A stretch of 64,000 nucleotides of DNA, taken from NCBI GenBank assembly GCA_020845495.1, contig JADLFM010000128.1:310001-374000 (forward strand). The letters are read 5' to 3'. A program made the translations under genes and the position numbers. Positions 1 to 8,040 of the stretch are shown here, in pieces; within the stretch, counting starts at the first letter, position 1, and each line of letters opens with the position of its first letter. Below the pieces are notes generated by a model, which saw only the letters and a program-made list of their open reading frames with translations, searched no databases and was not told the DNA's origin. This DNA comes from Chloroflexota bacterium. GTDB lineage: Bacteria > Chloroflexota > UBA6077 > JACCZL01.

Positions 1-111
1 AGCCGCGAGCTCACCGCCTGGATGGACGCCTTCAACAGGCTGGGGATGCCGGCGGACGATCGAGACAAGATCTTCTACGCCAACGCGGCGGCGATCTTCG
101 GCGTCGACTGA
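1..111 (+). CDS. C-terminal end of a probable amidohydrolase (partial)
   Basis: Only the last 36 codons lie in the window; the reading frame enters from position 1 and ends at TGA 109-111. The tail, with the stretch DKIFYANAAAIFGVD, resembles the ending of metal-dependent amidohydrolases of the amidohydrolase-2 family, which typically finish on a helix like KIFYGNAARLFGL. No catalytic residue is visible, so the substrate cannot be guessed. The family assignment rests on this short tail alone. Confidence 0.45.
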   Translation, partial: SRELTAWMDAFNRLGMPADDRDKIFYANAAAIFGVD

Positions 112-125
112 CCGACGCAGGAGCG

Positions 126-173
126 ACCTGACGCGGGGACAACCTGACGCGGGGACAACCTGACGCAGACAGG
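126..173. repeat. Three tandem 16-bp units
   Basis: The unit acctgacgcggggaca occurs at 126-141 and 142-157, and a diverged third copy begins at 158 (acctgacgcagacagg). The array sits just after the amidohydrolase stop, in the short space before the convergent GGDEF gene. It has no spacers and no CRISPR character. It is most simply a replication-slippage array. Confidence 0.7.
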
Positions 174-238
174 ACACCTGCGCTGCTTGCGCGGCTCCGT
201 CCGTCGGCTGTGCTGCGCCGCCGGTGGTTCCCTCCGAT

Positions 239-1195
239 TCAGCCCGAGGCTGGCTCGGCGGCGCCGTGCTCGCTGGAGGCGACGCGGTTGCCGCCGCCCG
301 CTTTGGCCCGCCGCAGGGCCGCGCTCGCATCAGAGAGCAGCGCGTCGTAGGTACCAGTCGACGATGGTGTGAAGGCGGCGATGCCGGCGCTGATGGTGAC
401 GACGTTCCAGGGCGGATTCCCGGCGTCGGGCAGTGCCTGGGCTTCTAGCGCTTCGCGCAGCCGTTCGACCGCGATCCGCGCCGACTCCAGTGTCTGCTCC
501 GGTAGCAAGAGGATGAACTCCGCGCCGCCCGAGCGATAGGCTCGATCGCCGGTCCGTACTTGCTGGCTGATGGTCTGGGCGAACGAGCGCAGGGCCTCGT
601 CGCCAGCCAGCCGGCCGTACGTCTCGTTGTACGCGCCAAAGCGGTCGATATCGCAGATGGCGGCCGCATAACGGTGCCCGTAGCGCGTCAACTGCCCCTG
701 GAACAGGTCGAGGTCTTCCCGAAGTTGGACGTGATTCCCCAGGTTGGTGAGGGGATCGGTGCGCGAACTTGCCCGCAGCGCCTGGGTCAGTCGCTCGACG
801 TCGGCGCGGCGGTCGGTCAGGTCGCGATGGAGCAGCAGAACCCGCTCGGCGACTTGGAGGCGAACGTGAAGCTCAACGTCGTCGAGAGGCAGAGTAAGAC
901 GATCGTCGGCGCCGGCCTGCATGGCGTCGCTGCCAGCCGCTTGCTCGCCCGGCTCGCTCATCAAGATCAGGTAGGTGTAGCGGTCCCCGCGGGCTCGGAC
1001 CGCTCGGCACAGGTTGATGCCGTCCTGATCGTCGACTCCGGTCGGTCCAATCACGATGTCCGGTGCGACGAGCGCGAGCGTGCGTATGGCCTGATTGATG
1101 TCGGCGACGGTATGGCAACGATAGCCGAAACGCTCGATGGCCCGGCCAGCGCGCTCCCGGCGTAGCGGATCCGGGTCGGAGAACAGTACCTTCAT
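239..1195 (-). CDS. Receiver-GGDEF domain protein with degenerate active sites
   Basis: This 318-residue protein has an N-terminal receiver-like domain (about 1-120) and a C-terminal GGDEF domain (about 145-310), the architecture of a response-regulator diguanylate cyclase that makes c-di-GMP. The receiver keeps the acidic pair near residue 7, but the position of the phosphorylated Asp appears to be Pro51 (VIGPTG where VLLDxx is usual). The signature loop reads GGAEF (223-227), losing the acidic third residue that binds metal, while DIDRF (182-186) and the inhibitory RxxD site RTGD (214-217) remain. It may be a c-di-GMP-binding or structural protein rather than a cyclase. It starts at ATG 1195 and lies upstream of two FHA genes on the same strand. 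Confidence 0.85.
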   Translation of the reverse strand: MKVLFSDPDPLRRERAGRAIERFGYRCHTVADINQAIRTLALVAPDIVIGPTGVDDQDGINLCRAVRARGDRYTYLILMSEPGEQAAGSDAMQAGADDRLTLPLDDVELHVRLQVAERVLLLHRDLTDRRADVERLTQALRASSRTDPLTNLGNHVQLREDLDLFQGQLTRYGHRYAAAICDIDRFGAYNETYGRLAGDEALRSFAQTISQQVRTGDRAYRSGGAEFILLLPEQTLESARIAVERLREALEAQALPDAGNPPWNVVTISAGIAAFTPSSTGTYDALLSDASAALRRAKAGGGNRVASSEHGAAEPASG

Positions 1196-1285
1196 GTGCG
1201 CTCCGACTCACCCGTCAGACGTGCCGTGCCCCGAGCGTCGTCCGCGCTCATCCTCGGCTTCCGTCGCCGCGCGGTCGGGCGTGCC

Positions 1286-2371
1286 TCAGGGCGCGGTTGG
1301 GATGATGCGGGCACGTACACCGCACGCCTGGCACTGCGCGTTGGCGAGCCCGGGGCCGGGCGCGGGTCCGCCGAGCACCACGTCACCGCGCCGCGCTGCC
1401 TCGGCTGCTGCCGCCGTTCGCGCCGCTTCGCCGTAGACGATCGGGCGCATCGTCTTGACCGCCTGACAGCGCGGGCAGGCTACCGGTTCCCAGGGCGCAT
1501 GAAAGAGGACCGGGACTTCGCCGCCTGAGCCGCCCGCCGCCTGGCCGCCCGCCGCCTGGCTGGCCGCCGCCTGGCCGGCTAGCGGCTGGCCTGCACCTGC
1601 CTGGCCGGCCGTGCCCTGTCCGGCCGGGGCGGCCAGCGGCTGCGCCGGCTGTTGACCACGGTCGGAAGAGTTGCCGGGCATAGCGGTGCCTTCGGTGCGG
1701 AAACGGACGACGGTGTCGCCGACCGCGATCACCGCACCATCGTGGAGCGGCTGAGGTCCGTGAACGGCACGGTCATCGACACGGGTGCCGTTGCGGCTGT
1801 TGAGATCCTCGACCAGGAAGGTAGGACCGTCGCGGAAGATCCGCGCGTGCTGACGCGACACCCGGTTATCGTCGAGGCTGATGTCGCTCGAACGCGATCT
1901 GCCGATCGTCAGGGCCGGTCTGTCGAGCGGATACTCAGTCGCCCGCCCTGCCCGCTCGACGATAACCCAGGCGCGCGGCTCGGCGGCGATCTGTCCGCCA
2001 CCACTGCCACGTGGATCGTAGCCGGCCTGCCCGCCGTAGCCAGGTTGCTCGCCGTAACCGGCCTGTCCGCCGTAACCGGCCTGCCCGCCGGGCCATCCCC
2101 CCTGGCCATAGCCTGGTGGATTTAGCCCCCCGTCGAGCGGTCCCCCTTGACGGCCCCAATCGCCGAGTTGTGGCGCACGCGGATCGCCACCACCAGGGTA
2201 CTGGATGTCTGCCCCAGGCTGACCTCTGACCGGCTCAGCAGGCTGCCGTCCTGGCTGGTCCCAGGGCTGGCCCCCTACCGGCCCGACCTGTAGATCGGGT
2301 AGGTGGGCGCCGCATTCGATGCAGAAGACGAACTCGTCGGGGTTGTCGTTGGCACAGGCCGGGCAGCGCAC
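1286..2371 (-). CDS. Zinc-ribbon and FHA domain protein
   Basis: The 361-residue protein opens with a zinc ribbon (CPAC at 3-6, CIEC at 17-20) and continues through a Gly/Gln/Tyr/Pro-rich linker with repeated GYGGQA-like units (about 30-130). It then has a complete FHA domain (about 135-227) with the phosphothreonine-binding signature: GRS at 157-159, SRQH at 172-175 and NSRNG at 191-195. A second low-complexity stretch rich in AGQ precedes a C-terminal pair of CxxC motifs (299/302 and 347/350). FHA domains bind phosphothreonine, usually made by PknB-type kinases such as the one at 29.4-31.1 kb, though the link is only inference. The upstream gene 2382-3227 ends 10 bp away on the same strand, so the two probably share a transcript. 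Confidence 0.85.
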   Translation of the reverse strand: MRCPACANDNPDEFVFCIECGAHLPDLQVGPVGGQPWDQPGRQPAEPVRGQPGADIQYPGGGDPRAPQLGDWGRQGGPLDGGLNPPGYGQGGWPGGQAGYGGQAGYGEQPGYGGQAGYDPRGSGGGQIAAEPRAWVIVERAGRATEYPLDRPALTIGRSRSSDISLDDNRVSRQHARIFRDGPTFLVEDLNSRNGTRVDDRAVHGPQPLHDGAVIAVGDTVVRFRTEGTAMPGNSSDRGQQPAQPLAAPAGQGTAGQAGAGQPLAGQAAASQAAGGQAAGGSGGEVPVLFHAPWEPVACPRCQAVKTMRPIVYGEAARTAAAAEAARRGDVVLGGPAPGPGLANAQCQACGVRARIIPTAP

Positions 2372-2381
2372 GGCCGCCTCC

Positions 2382-3227
2382 CTACCGCCCGGTCTCGAAG
2401 CGCAGCCGCGCCGAGCCGATGGTCAGCGTATCACCGCTCCTGAGGGGCCGCGAGCCGGCGATCGGTTCGTCGTTGACGGCCACAGCGCCGCCGGCGCAGC
2501 CCTCCACAGCCCAGCCGCTAGCCGTGCGGACCACCCGCGCCTGCTCGGCGGCAATCGACGGGTCGTCGATGCTGACTGGACAGGCGATACTCTGGCCGAT
2601 GGTCGTGACGTCACGAGTCAGGCCAAATGAATGCCCTCGCACCGGCCCTGACACCGCGATCAACTGCGGTCCGGTGCGTGTCGCTGACAAGGCCGGCATG
2701 ATCATCGTGCGCGACTCGTGCTCGTCCTCGCGGCCGTGGTCCGAGATTGCCTGGGTTCGCTCGTCGTCCAGCGACGGCACGGCGGGAGCGGTGGGCGCAG
2801 GAACGGAATCACTCGCGGACCGCCCGCCAAAGGCAGTCGTCGGCGTGTCAGCGGGCAGCATGGCGGCCGTCGGCATGAACCCCGCTGTCGCCGACTCATC
2901 CGGCACGCTGCTTCTAGCCTGACAGTCGGGGCAAGGGATGGCCATCGCAGCGCTCATCCGCTCGACCCAGAGCGCCTGGCCTCGCTCCCAGATCTGGCGC
3001 TTCACTTTCACGAAAGGGAGAAATCCGAACAGTCCATCGAGGACTCCGTCCGGCGGACGACCCGCCCAGGCAAGGCGCGAGATCATGCGCCCGAACTCGA
3101 GGCTGAGCGCCTGGTCGATGTCGGAGGCCACCGCTTCGAGATCGGGGGCAGGTAGCGGCCCGCCACAGATCGCGCACGTCCCCGACGGCTCCGGCACGTC
3201 GTTCACCAGGACACCCCCGTCCTCCAT
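2382..3227 (-). CDS. FHA-like domain protein with CxxC pairs
   Basis: The protein is 281 residues. Two CxxC pairs (18/21 and 99/102) flank a helical segment, suggesting a split zinc site, and a Pro/Ala-rich linker leads to an FHA-fold domain at about 187-278. The usual phosphopeptide-contacting residues appear replaced: GR becomes GQ (211-212), and the Ser and His of SRxH become Ala226 and Gln229. The domain may therefore act in protein contact without phosphothreonine recognition. Start ATG 3227 was chosen because it gives the whole first CxxC. A TACAAT -10-like hexamer on the same strand lies at 3276-3281. It probably heads a two-gene unit with the next FHA gene. Confidence 0.75.
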   Translation of the reverse strand: MEDGGVLVNDVPEPSGTCAICGGPLPAPDLEAVASDIDQALSLEFGRMISRLAWAGRPPDGVLDGLFGFLPFVKVKRQIWERGQALWVERMSAAMAIPCPDCQARSSVPDESATAGFMPTAAMLPADTPTTAFGGRSASDSVPAPTAPAVPSLDDERTQAISDHGREDEHESRTMIMPALSATRTGPQLIAVSGPVRGHSFGLTRDVTTIGQSIACPVSIDDPSIAAEQARVVRTASGWAVEGCAGGAVAVNDEPIAGSRPLRSGDTLTIGSARLRFETGR

Positions 3228-3371
3228 CGGCCTGCCAGCGCGACGGGACCCCGTGCCCGGCTCACGGCTCGTTCCATTGTAGCAGGCTATTACAGGATAC
3301 GGATGGTTGGTTGGGCTGGGGAAAGGTCCCCATTCTGCGGTGGCTGTCCATGGCTGAATCTGCTGACCGAA

Positions 3372-3755
3372 TCAGCGCCGCCGCCGCCGACGGCCGCTCC
3401 GACTGCGCCCGCCGCTCGCCTCTGGCCGATACTGGCGCAGACGGCGGCGGTCTTCGTAGCCGGCGCGCCGGAAGGGGTACACGCTCCGCACGAAATAGGC
3501 GCCGTAGACCGCACAGCCCAGAACGGACAGCACCCAGAGATACGTCCATAGTCGCCGATCCAGGATCGGCACCATCAGCCAGCGGAACAGGAGCAGGAGC
3601 AGGCCGATCGCGGAGAGCCAACCGCAGATCGCCGCACCCCGCTGGACGAGCCGTCGATGGTAGTTGTGGCCCCGAAATCGGTGGGGAGCGATCAGGTAGA
3701 TGAAGACCGCGCCGACGAGCACCAGGGCGAGGACGACTGCGAATGCGATATACAT
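3372..3755 (-). CDS. Small membrane protein, unknown function
   Basis: Reading from ATG 3755 gives 127 residues with three hydrophobic segments (about 1-23, 43-62 and 70-90) and a very basic Arg-rich tail. The frame stays open to 3833, but the extra residues are not hydrophobic and break the natural start at the first membrane helix, so 3755 is preferred. I recognise no family. It is divergent from the yqeY-like gene and may be a membrane anchor or a small accessory protein. Confidence 0.5.
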   Translation of the reverse strand: MYIAFAVVLALVLVGAVFIYLIAPHRFRGHNYHRRLVQRGAAICGWLSAIGLLLLLFRWLMVPILDRRLWTYLWVLSVLGCAVYGAYFVRSVYPFRRAGYEDRRRLRQYRPEASGGRSRSGRRRRRR

Positions 3756-3904
3756 CGGCCCGCCGATTGGCGAGAGCGGCTCGGTCCACCAGTGCGACGG
3801 CGAAAGACGGTCCACGACGATCACGCTCCGCACGCCGATGCTGGAGGAGATTCATGGTGAACTGTCCCTCCCTCGCGCATCGGCTCATTCCCGGCAGAGC
3901 ATGA

Positions 3905-3910
3905 TATACT
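3905..3910 (+). promoter_or_regulatory. -10-like hexamer TATACT before the YqeY-like gene
   Basis: TATACT lies 42 bp upstream of the chosen start at 3953. No convincing -35 box is visible at 16-18 bp upstream. The same hexamer recurs at similar distances before other genes in this window, which is the main reason to list it. Confidence 0.4.
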
Positions 3911-3952
3911 CGGTTGGATACTGCGCGGACCGGCGAGACGATCGCAGCGAGT

Positions 3953-4414
3953 ATGATGGGCATTCAGGAGCGCTTGAGCGACGAGCTCAAAGAGTCGATG
4001 CGAAGCGGCGATGACGTTCGCCGTGATGCCGTGCGTCTGCTGCGAGCCGCCCTCAAGAACGAGGAGATCGAGCTGCGGCATCCGCTCTCCGACGAGGAGG
4101 CGCAGACCGTCGTGGCGCGCCTTGCGAAGCGCCACCGCGAGTCCATCGAGCAGTTCCGTCTGGGCCATCGAGACGACCTGGTCGCGCGCGAGGAGGCGCA
4201 ACTCGCCGTCGTCGAGCGGTACCTGCCAACCCTCATGCCGCGAGAAGACGTCGAGGCCCAGGTGCGGGCGACGATGGCGAGTATGGATGTGTCCGGCCCG
4301 CGCGCACAGGGCGCCATCATGGCCGCGCTCGCGCCGAAGCTGCGCGGCAAGGCAGACATGAAGCTGGTGAGTGAGATCGTCCGCGACCAGCTCGCTGTCG
4401 GACGTTCGAGCTAG
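3953..4414 (+). CDS. yqeY: GatB/YqeY domain protein
   Basis: From ATG 3953 the product has 153 residues, close to the usual length of about 150 for the YqeY family. It carries family-like features: a start resembling MGIQERLSDELKESMRSGD, the helical middle with ALKNEEIEL, and the tail with KLRGKADMKLVSEIV. YqeY shares its fold with the tail domain of GatB, the amidotransferase that makes Gln-tRNA, and may bind tRNA, but its role is not settled. A TTG at 3914 would give a longer protein with an unrelated N-terminus. It precedes the pgpH-ybeY-dgkA group by 60 bp and may be co-transcribed. Confidence 0.85.
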   Translation: MMGIQERLSDELKESMRSGDDVRRDAVRLLRAALKNEEIELRHPLSDEEAQTVVARLAKRHRESIEQFRLGHRDDLVAREEAQLAVVERYLPTLMPREDVEAQVRATMASMDVSGPRAQGAIMAALAPKLRGKADMKLVSEIVRDQLAVGRSS

Positions 4415-4474
4415 ATCCGGCCCGGCCGCGTCTCGGTCCATGCTCGCGACGCCGCCCCGAGGAAGGTGTGCGCT

Positions 4475-6643
4475 ATGACTTCAGCCGGTACGTCGGTGCG
4501 CGGGCGTCGGTCTCGTAACCGCCCGCAACAGGCGGTCCGACACGGCGCCACCCGGCTCGTGGTCTTCACGGTACTGCTTGCGCTCGTCGTCTGGGCGCTG
4601 CTCAGCGTCAACCTGATCCCTCGCGCGTACGAAGTCCGCGAGGGCGACGTCAGCCAGACGAACGTCCGCTCCCCGCGCCAGTTGACCTATACCAGCCAGG
4701 TCCGTACAAAGGCCGAGCGCGAACGCGCAGCCAGCGCGGTGTCGGAAGTGCTGGAGATCGACCCGTCGGCGGTGCAGCGCCAGCGCGCCGCGCTCACCAC
4801 GTTCCTCCAGGGGATCTCGGCGACTCGGAACGCCTCCGGCCTGACCCCGGACCAACGCAAGGAGCAACTGGCCAAGCTCGGCAATCCGCCGCTCGAGGAG
4901 CCGGCGATTACCTGGCTGCTCGCGCTCGACGACGCGCGCTGGTACATGGTGTCTAGCGAGGCGCAGCGGCTGCTCTGGGATGTCCTCAAGGAGCGCGTGC
5001 CGGACTATCGCGTCGCCGAAGTCCAGCGCGAGTTGCCTCTGCGGGTGAGCGATCAGCTCACGGAGAGCGAGCGCACCCTCGCCGTCAATCTGGCGAGCCG
5101 ATTCGTCGCACCGAATCTCGTCCCCAACCGCGACGCGACGACCCGTCTGCGGCGCGAAGCCGGGGAGGCGGTCGCCCCGGTCGAGGTCACGGTTGAGAAG
5201 GGCGAAACTGTCCTCCGCGAAGGACAGGTGATCACGGCGGCGGACATCGAGAAGCTCGAGATGCTCGGGCTGCGGAACCCGACGACCGACTGGCGGCAGA
5301 TCGGCGCGGCCGGCGCATTCGCCTTCCTGACGATGGCGATGTTGGCCGCGTACATCCAGGCGTATCAGCCGGAACTGCTCGGGCGAGACCGTGTGCTCGG
5401 GCTGCTCGCTCTGCTCGTCATTCTCACGGTGCTCGGCGCGAAGATCATCCTGCCGACCCGCCCGCTCTGGGTCTACGTCTTCCCGTTGCCTGCCGTCGCC
5501 ATGCTGGTCGCGACCCTCGTTGACGGCCGGCTGGCGATCCTGCTGACGACCTTACTGTCGATCTTGATCGCCTTCGTGACCGGCAACGCCTTCGAGGTCG
5601 CCACGCTCGGCACCATGACCAGCATCGTGGCGGTCTGCGGCGTCTGGCGGCGCGAGCGGTTTCACTCCTACTACGTAGCCGGCATCCTGGCGGCGATCGC
5701 ACAGTTCTGCGTCGTGGTCGCCTTCCAACTGGCACAGCGCGGCGAGGATCTCCAACTGCTACTCATCGTTGGCGGTGAGTGCCTCGTGAACGGCCTGCTG
5801 TCGGCGACGCTCGCGGCCGGGGCCGTGAGCTTGCTTGGTCGTCTGTTCGGCATCACCACGCCCATGCAACTGCTGGAGCTTGCGAACCCGACGCAGCCGC
5901 TGCTGCGACGGTTGCTGATGGAGGCGCCCGGCACCTACCACCACAGCATCATGGTTGGGAACCTGGGCGAGCGCGCCGCCGAAGAAGTCGGGGCCGATCC
6001 GCTGCTGGTGCGCGTGGGGGCGTACTACCACGACATCGGCAAGCTGCGCCGCCCGTACTTCTTCGTCGAGAATCAGGCTGGCGGCGAGAACGTCCACGAG
6101 ACGCTGGAACCGGAGGTCAGTGCTGACATCGTGCGCGCTCACGTCCGCGACGGTGTGGAATTGTGCGAGCAGTATGGAGTGCCGCCGGCTGTCCGTAACC
6201 TGATCCCGCAGCACCACGGCACCCGGCTGGTGAGCTTCTTCTACGATCAGGCCGTCGACGCCGCCCAAGAGACCGGGCAGGCACCTCCCGAGCCGTCCCG
6301 CTTCCGCTACCCCGGCCCCCGCCCCCAGACGAAGGAAGGCGCGATCTTGATGATGGCCGACTCAGTGGAGGCGGCAGCTCGTGCTAGCCGCGATCACTCG
6401 GCCGAGGCGATCACAGCGCTGGTCGACAAGCTGGTCATGCAGCGGGTGTCCGAGGGCCAACTCGACGATTGTGACCTGACGCTGCGCGACGTCCAGCGGA
6501 TCAAAGACGCCTTCCGGGCGATCCTCATTGGCATGTATCACCCCCGCATCGAGTATCCGGAACGAGCGACCGGCCCGAAGCCCATGGCTGCGCCGGCGCC
6601 AGCGGGCGAGCTTCCCGCGCCACTCGGCGATGCGAGCCGCTGA
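4475..6643 (+). CDS. pgpH: 7TM-HD family phosphodiesterase (PgpH/YqfF type)
   Basis: The 722-residue membrane protein has one N-terminal helix (about 28-48), an extracytoplasmic domain (about 50-270), a block of membrane helices (about 275-455) and a cytoplasmic HD domain. The HD motif is intact: His489/His490 in TYHHSIM, then His519-Asp520 in YYHDIGKL, with a later Asp in MADSVEAA. PgpH proteins hydrolyse c-di-AMP, so this is the best evidence in the window for c-di-AMP signalling. GAGGAAGG sits 8 bp before ATG 4475, which decides the start over the GTG at 4466. Its end overlaps ybeY by 14 bp. Confidence 0.92.
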   Translation: MTSAGTSVRGRRSRNRPQQAVRHGATRLVVFTVLLALVVWALLSVNLIPRAYEVREGDVSQTNVRSPRQLTYTSQVRTKAERERAASAVSEVLEIDPSAVQRQRAALTTFLQGISATRNASGLTPDQRKEQLAKLGNPPLEEPAITWLLALDDARWYMVSSEAQRLLWDVLKERVPDYRVAEVQRELPLRVSDQLTESERTLAVNLASRFVAPNLVPNRDATTRLRREAGEAVAPVEVTVEKGETVLREGQVITAADIEKLEMLGLRNPTTDWRQIGAAGAFAFLTMAMLAAYIQAYQPELLGRDRVLGLLALLVILTVLGAKIILPTRPLWVYVFPLPAVAMLVATLVDGRLAILLTTLLSILIAFVTGNAFEVATLGTMTSIVAVCGVWRRERFHSYYVAGILAAIAQFCVVVAFQLAQRGEDLQLLLIVGGECLVNGLLSATLAAGAVSLLGRLFGITTPMQLLELANPTQPLLRRLLMEAPGTYHHSIMVGNLGERAAEEVGADPLLVRVGAYYHDIGKLRRPYFFVENQAGGENVHETLEPEVSADIVRAHVRDGVELCEQYGVPPAVRNLIPQHHGTRLVSFFYDQAVDAAQETGQAPPEPSRFRYPGPRPQTKEGAILMMADSVEAAARASRDHSAEAITALVDKLVMQRVSEGQLDDCDLTLRDVQRIKDAFRAILIGMYHPRIEYPERATGPKPMAAPAPAGELPAPLGDASR

Positions 6644-7193
6644 CGAGACCGGAGCGCCACTCTCGCTCGACCTGCGCTTTCACGTTCGGCGTAAGAGCGG
6701 CGCCCGCCCGGATCGCCCGACGATTCGACGGGCCTGTGAGGCGGCACTCCGTGGTGAGGGCATCGAGGGACCAGTCGTCTTGACGATCACACTCGTGGAC
6801 GACGCCGAAATCCAGGCGCTCAACGCCGAGCATCGGCAGATTGACCGCCCGACCGACGTCTTGTCCTTCCCGCTGGCCGACGAGCGCGCGGCTGACTTCG
6901 TGCTACCGCCGGGTCTGCCCCGTGAGCTCGGCGATGTGGTCGTGTCCTACCCACAGGCCGTAGCCCAGGCCGAAGAATACGGGCACAGTGTCGCACGCGA
7001 GTTGACCTACCTGATCGTGCACGGTCTGCTCCACATCCTCGGGCACGATCACGAGCAGCCCGACGAGCAGATGACCATGCGGGCGCGCGAGGAAGCGGCC
7101 ATGACTGCCGTCAACCTGTCCCGCGCCGAGCCAGCCTCCTACGGTCCTGCTCCGGACGATGCTCCTCACGCCGAGCCGCGGCACCTGGACTGA
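6630..7193 (+). CDS. ybeY: Endoribonuclease YbeY
   Basis: The 187-residue protein contains the zinc-binding signature HGLLHILGHDHE, with three His in the HxxxHxxGHxH pattern, and the upstream strand DVLSFPLAD typical of YbeY. YbeY is a metal-dependent RNase used in 16S rRNA 3' maturation and ribosome quality control. ATG 6630 overlaps the end of pgpH by 14 bp and gives a normal N-terminus; the frame extends further upstream, but only inside pgpH. The usual neighbours phoH and era are absent. A short unstructured C-terminal tail (about 25 residues) exceeds the family core. Confidence 0.93.
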   Translation: MRAADETGAPLSLDLRFHVRRKSGARPDRPTIRRACEAALRGEGIEGPVVLTITLVDDAEIQALNAEHRQIDRPTDVLSFPLADERAADFVLPPGLPRELGDVVVSYPQAVAQAEEYGHSVARELTYLIVHGLLHILGHDHEQPDEQMTMRAREEAAMTAVNLSRAEPASYGPAPDDAPHAEPRHLD

Positions 7194-7200
7194 GCGCACC

Positions 7201-7596
7201 ATGCGCACCGAGCAGTCAGGACTACACCGTACGCTGCGGAGCTTTGGCTACGCGGCCGAAGGGCTCGTCTATCTGCTTCGAACCCAGCCGAACTTCAGGG
7301 TCCACCTCCTTGCGACGGTGGCCGTCATCAGCCTCGCCGTGGTCCTGGGCGCGACGCCGGCCGAAGTGGGAGTGCTGCTGCTGGCCATCGGGCTGGTACT
7401 GGTGGCGGAAGCGCTCAATAGCGCTCTGGAAGCGCTCGTCGACCTTGCCGCGCCGGAGTATCACCGGTTGGCAAAGATTGCGAAGGACACGGCGGCAGCA
7501 GCCGTGCTGATGGCGGCGGCCATTGCGGCGCTCGTGGGTCTTGCCGTCCTCGGGCCGCGCCTGCTGGCCCTGAGCATGCGCCTGACCGGGTTGTAA
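7201..7596 (+). CDS. dgkA: Diacylglycerol/undecaprenol kinase family protein
   Basis: The protein is 131 residues with three predicted membrane helices (about 45-65, 70-85 and 95-125), the size of the DgkA family. The active-site signature is present as AEALNSALEALVD followed by KIAKDTAAA. Members phosphorylate undecaprenol or diacylglycerol in the membrane, linking to cell-wall lipid carrier recycling. ATG 7201 is 7 bp after the ybeY stop; an in-frame ATG at 7159 lies inside ybeY and is less likely. The order pgpH-ybeY-dgkA is the common conserved one. Confidence 0.9.
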   Translation: MRTEQSGLHRTLRSFGYAAEGLVYLLRTQPNFRVHLLATVAVISLAVVLGATPAEVGVLLLAIGLVLVAEALNSALEALVDLAAPEYHRLAKIAKDTAAAAVLMAAAIAALVGLAVLGPRLLALSMRLTGL

Positions 7597-7635
7597 CCGC
7601 TGGCCGCGTGCCGAATGGCGGACAGTAGCGATCGG

Positions 7636-8040
7636 TTACCGTCGCGACGCCTTCCCGCTCTCGTTGGCGCGGGTTCCAATCCAGCCATTCAGCCAGGCGA
7701 GAATCCCGCCGATGGCCACGTTGAGCGCGAGTACCCCGACGGCGTCCTGCCAGCCAACTGATGCGCTCGCATCGGGCCGCAGCGTGAACGACAAGACGAT
7801 GGCGATCCCACCAGCGATGGCCCCGGCAATGACGCCGGCCTCAGCGGCGGCGCGCACGACTCCGGTCGCCCGCCCGACGCGCAATCCGGCCAGGGAGTAC
7901 AGAGCGATGTTGGCCAGCCAGTCCACGAGATCGATGATTTCGGCGTTCGAGCCGGCCGAGCCCACGATGAGGCCGGCGATGGTATCGATGGCAGCAATGA
8001 CGAGGCCGATACCGATGCCCCAGAGAAGCGTGGGCGGCAC
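7636..8040 (-). CDS. Small membrane protein, unknown function
   Basis: The frame is open to 8202, but GTG 8040 is preceded by AAGGAG 10 bp upstream and begins directly before a membrane segment, giving 134 residues. Four hydrophobic segments rich in Gly, Ala and Ile are visible (for example LLWGIGIGLVIAAIDTIAG). The tail is basic. I do not recognise the family. It is convergent with dgkA, 39 bp away. Confidence 0.6.
   Translation of the reverse strand: MPPTLLWGIGIGLVIAAIDTIAGLIVGSAGSNAEIIDLVDWLANIALYSLAGLRVGRATGVVRAAAEAGVIAGAIAGGIAIVLSFTLRPDASASVGWQDAVGVLALNVAIGGILAWLNGWIGTRANESGKASRR

Noticed and set aside
126..173. CRISPR array from the 16-bp repeats
   Set aside because: The repeats are directly adjacent with no spacers, and no cas genes are in the window.
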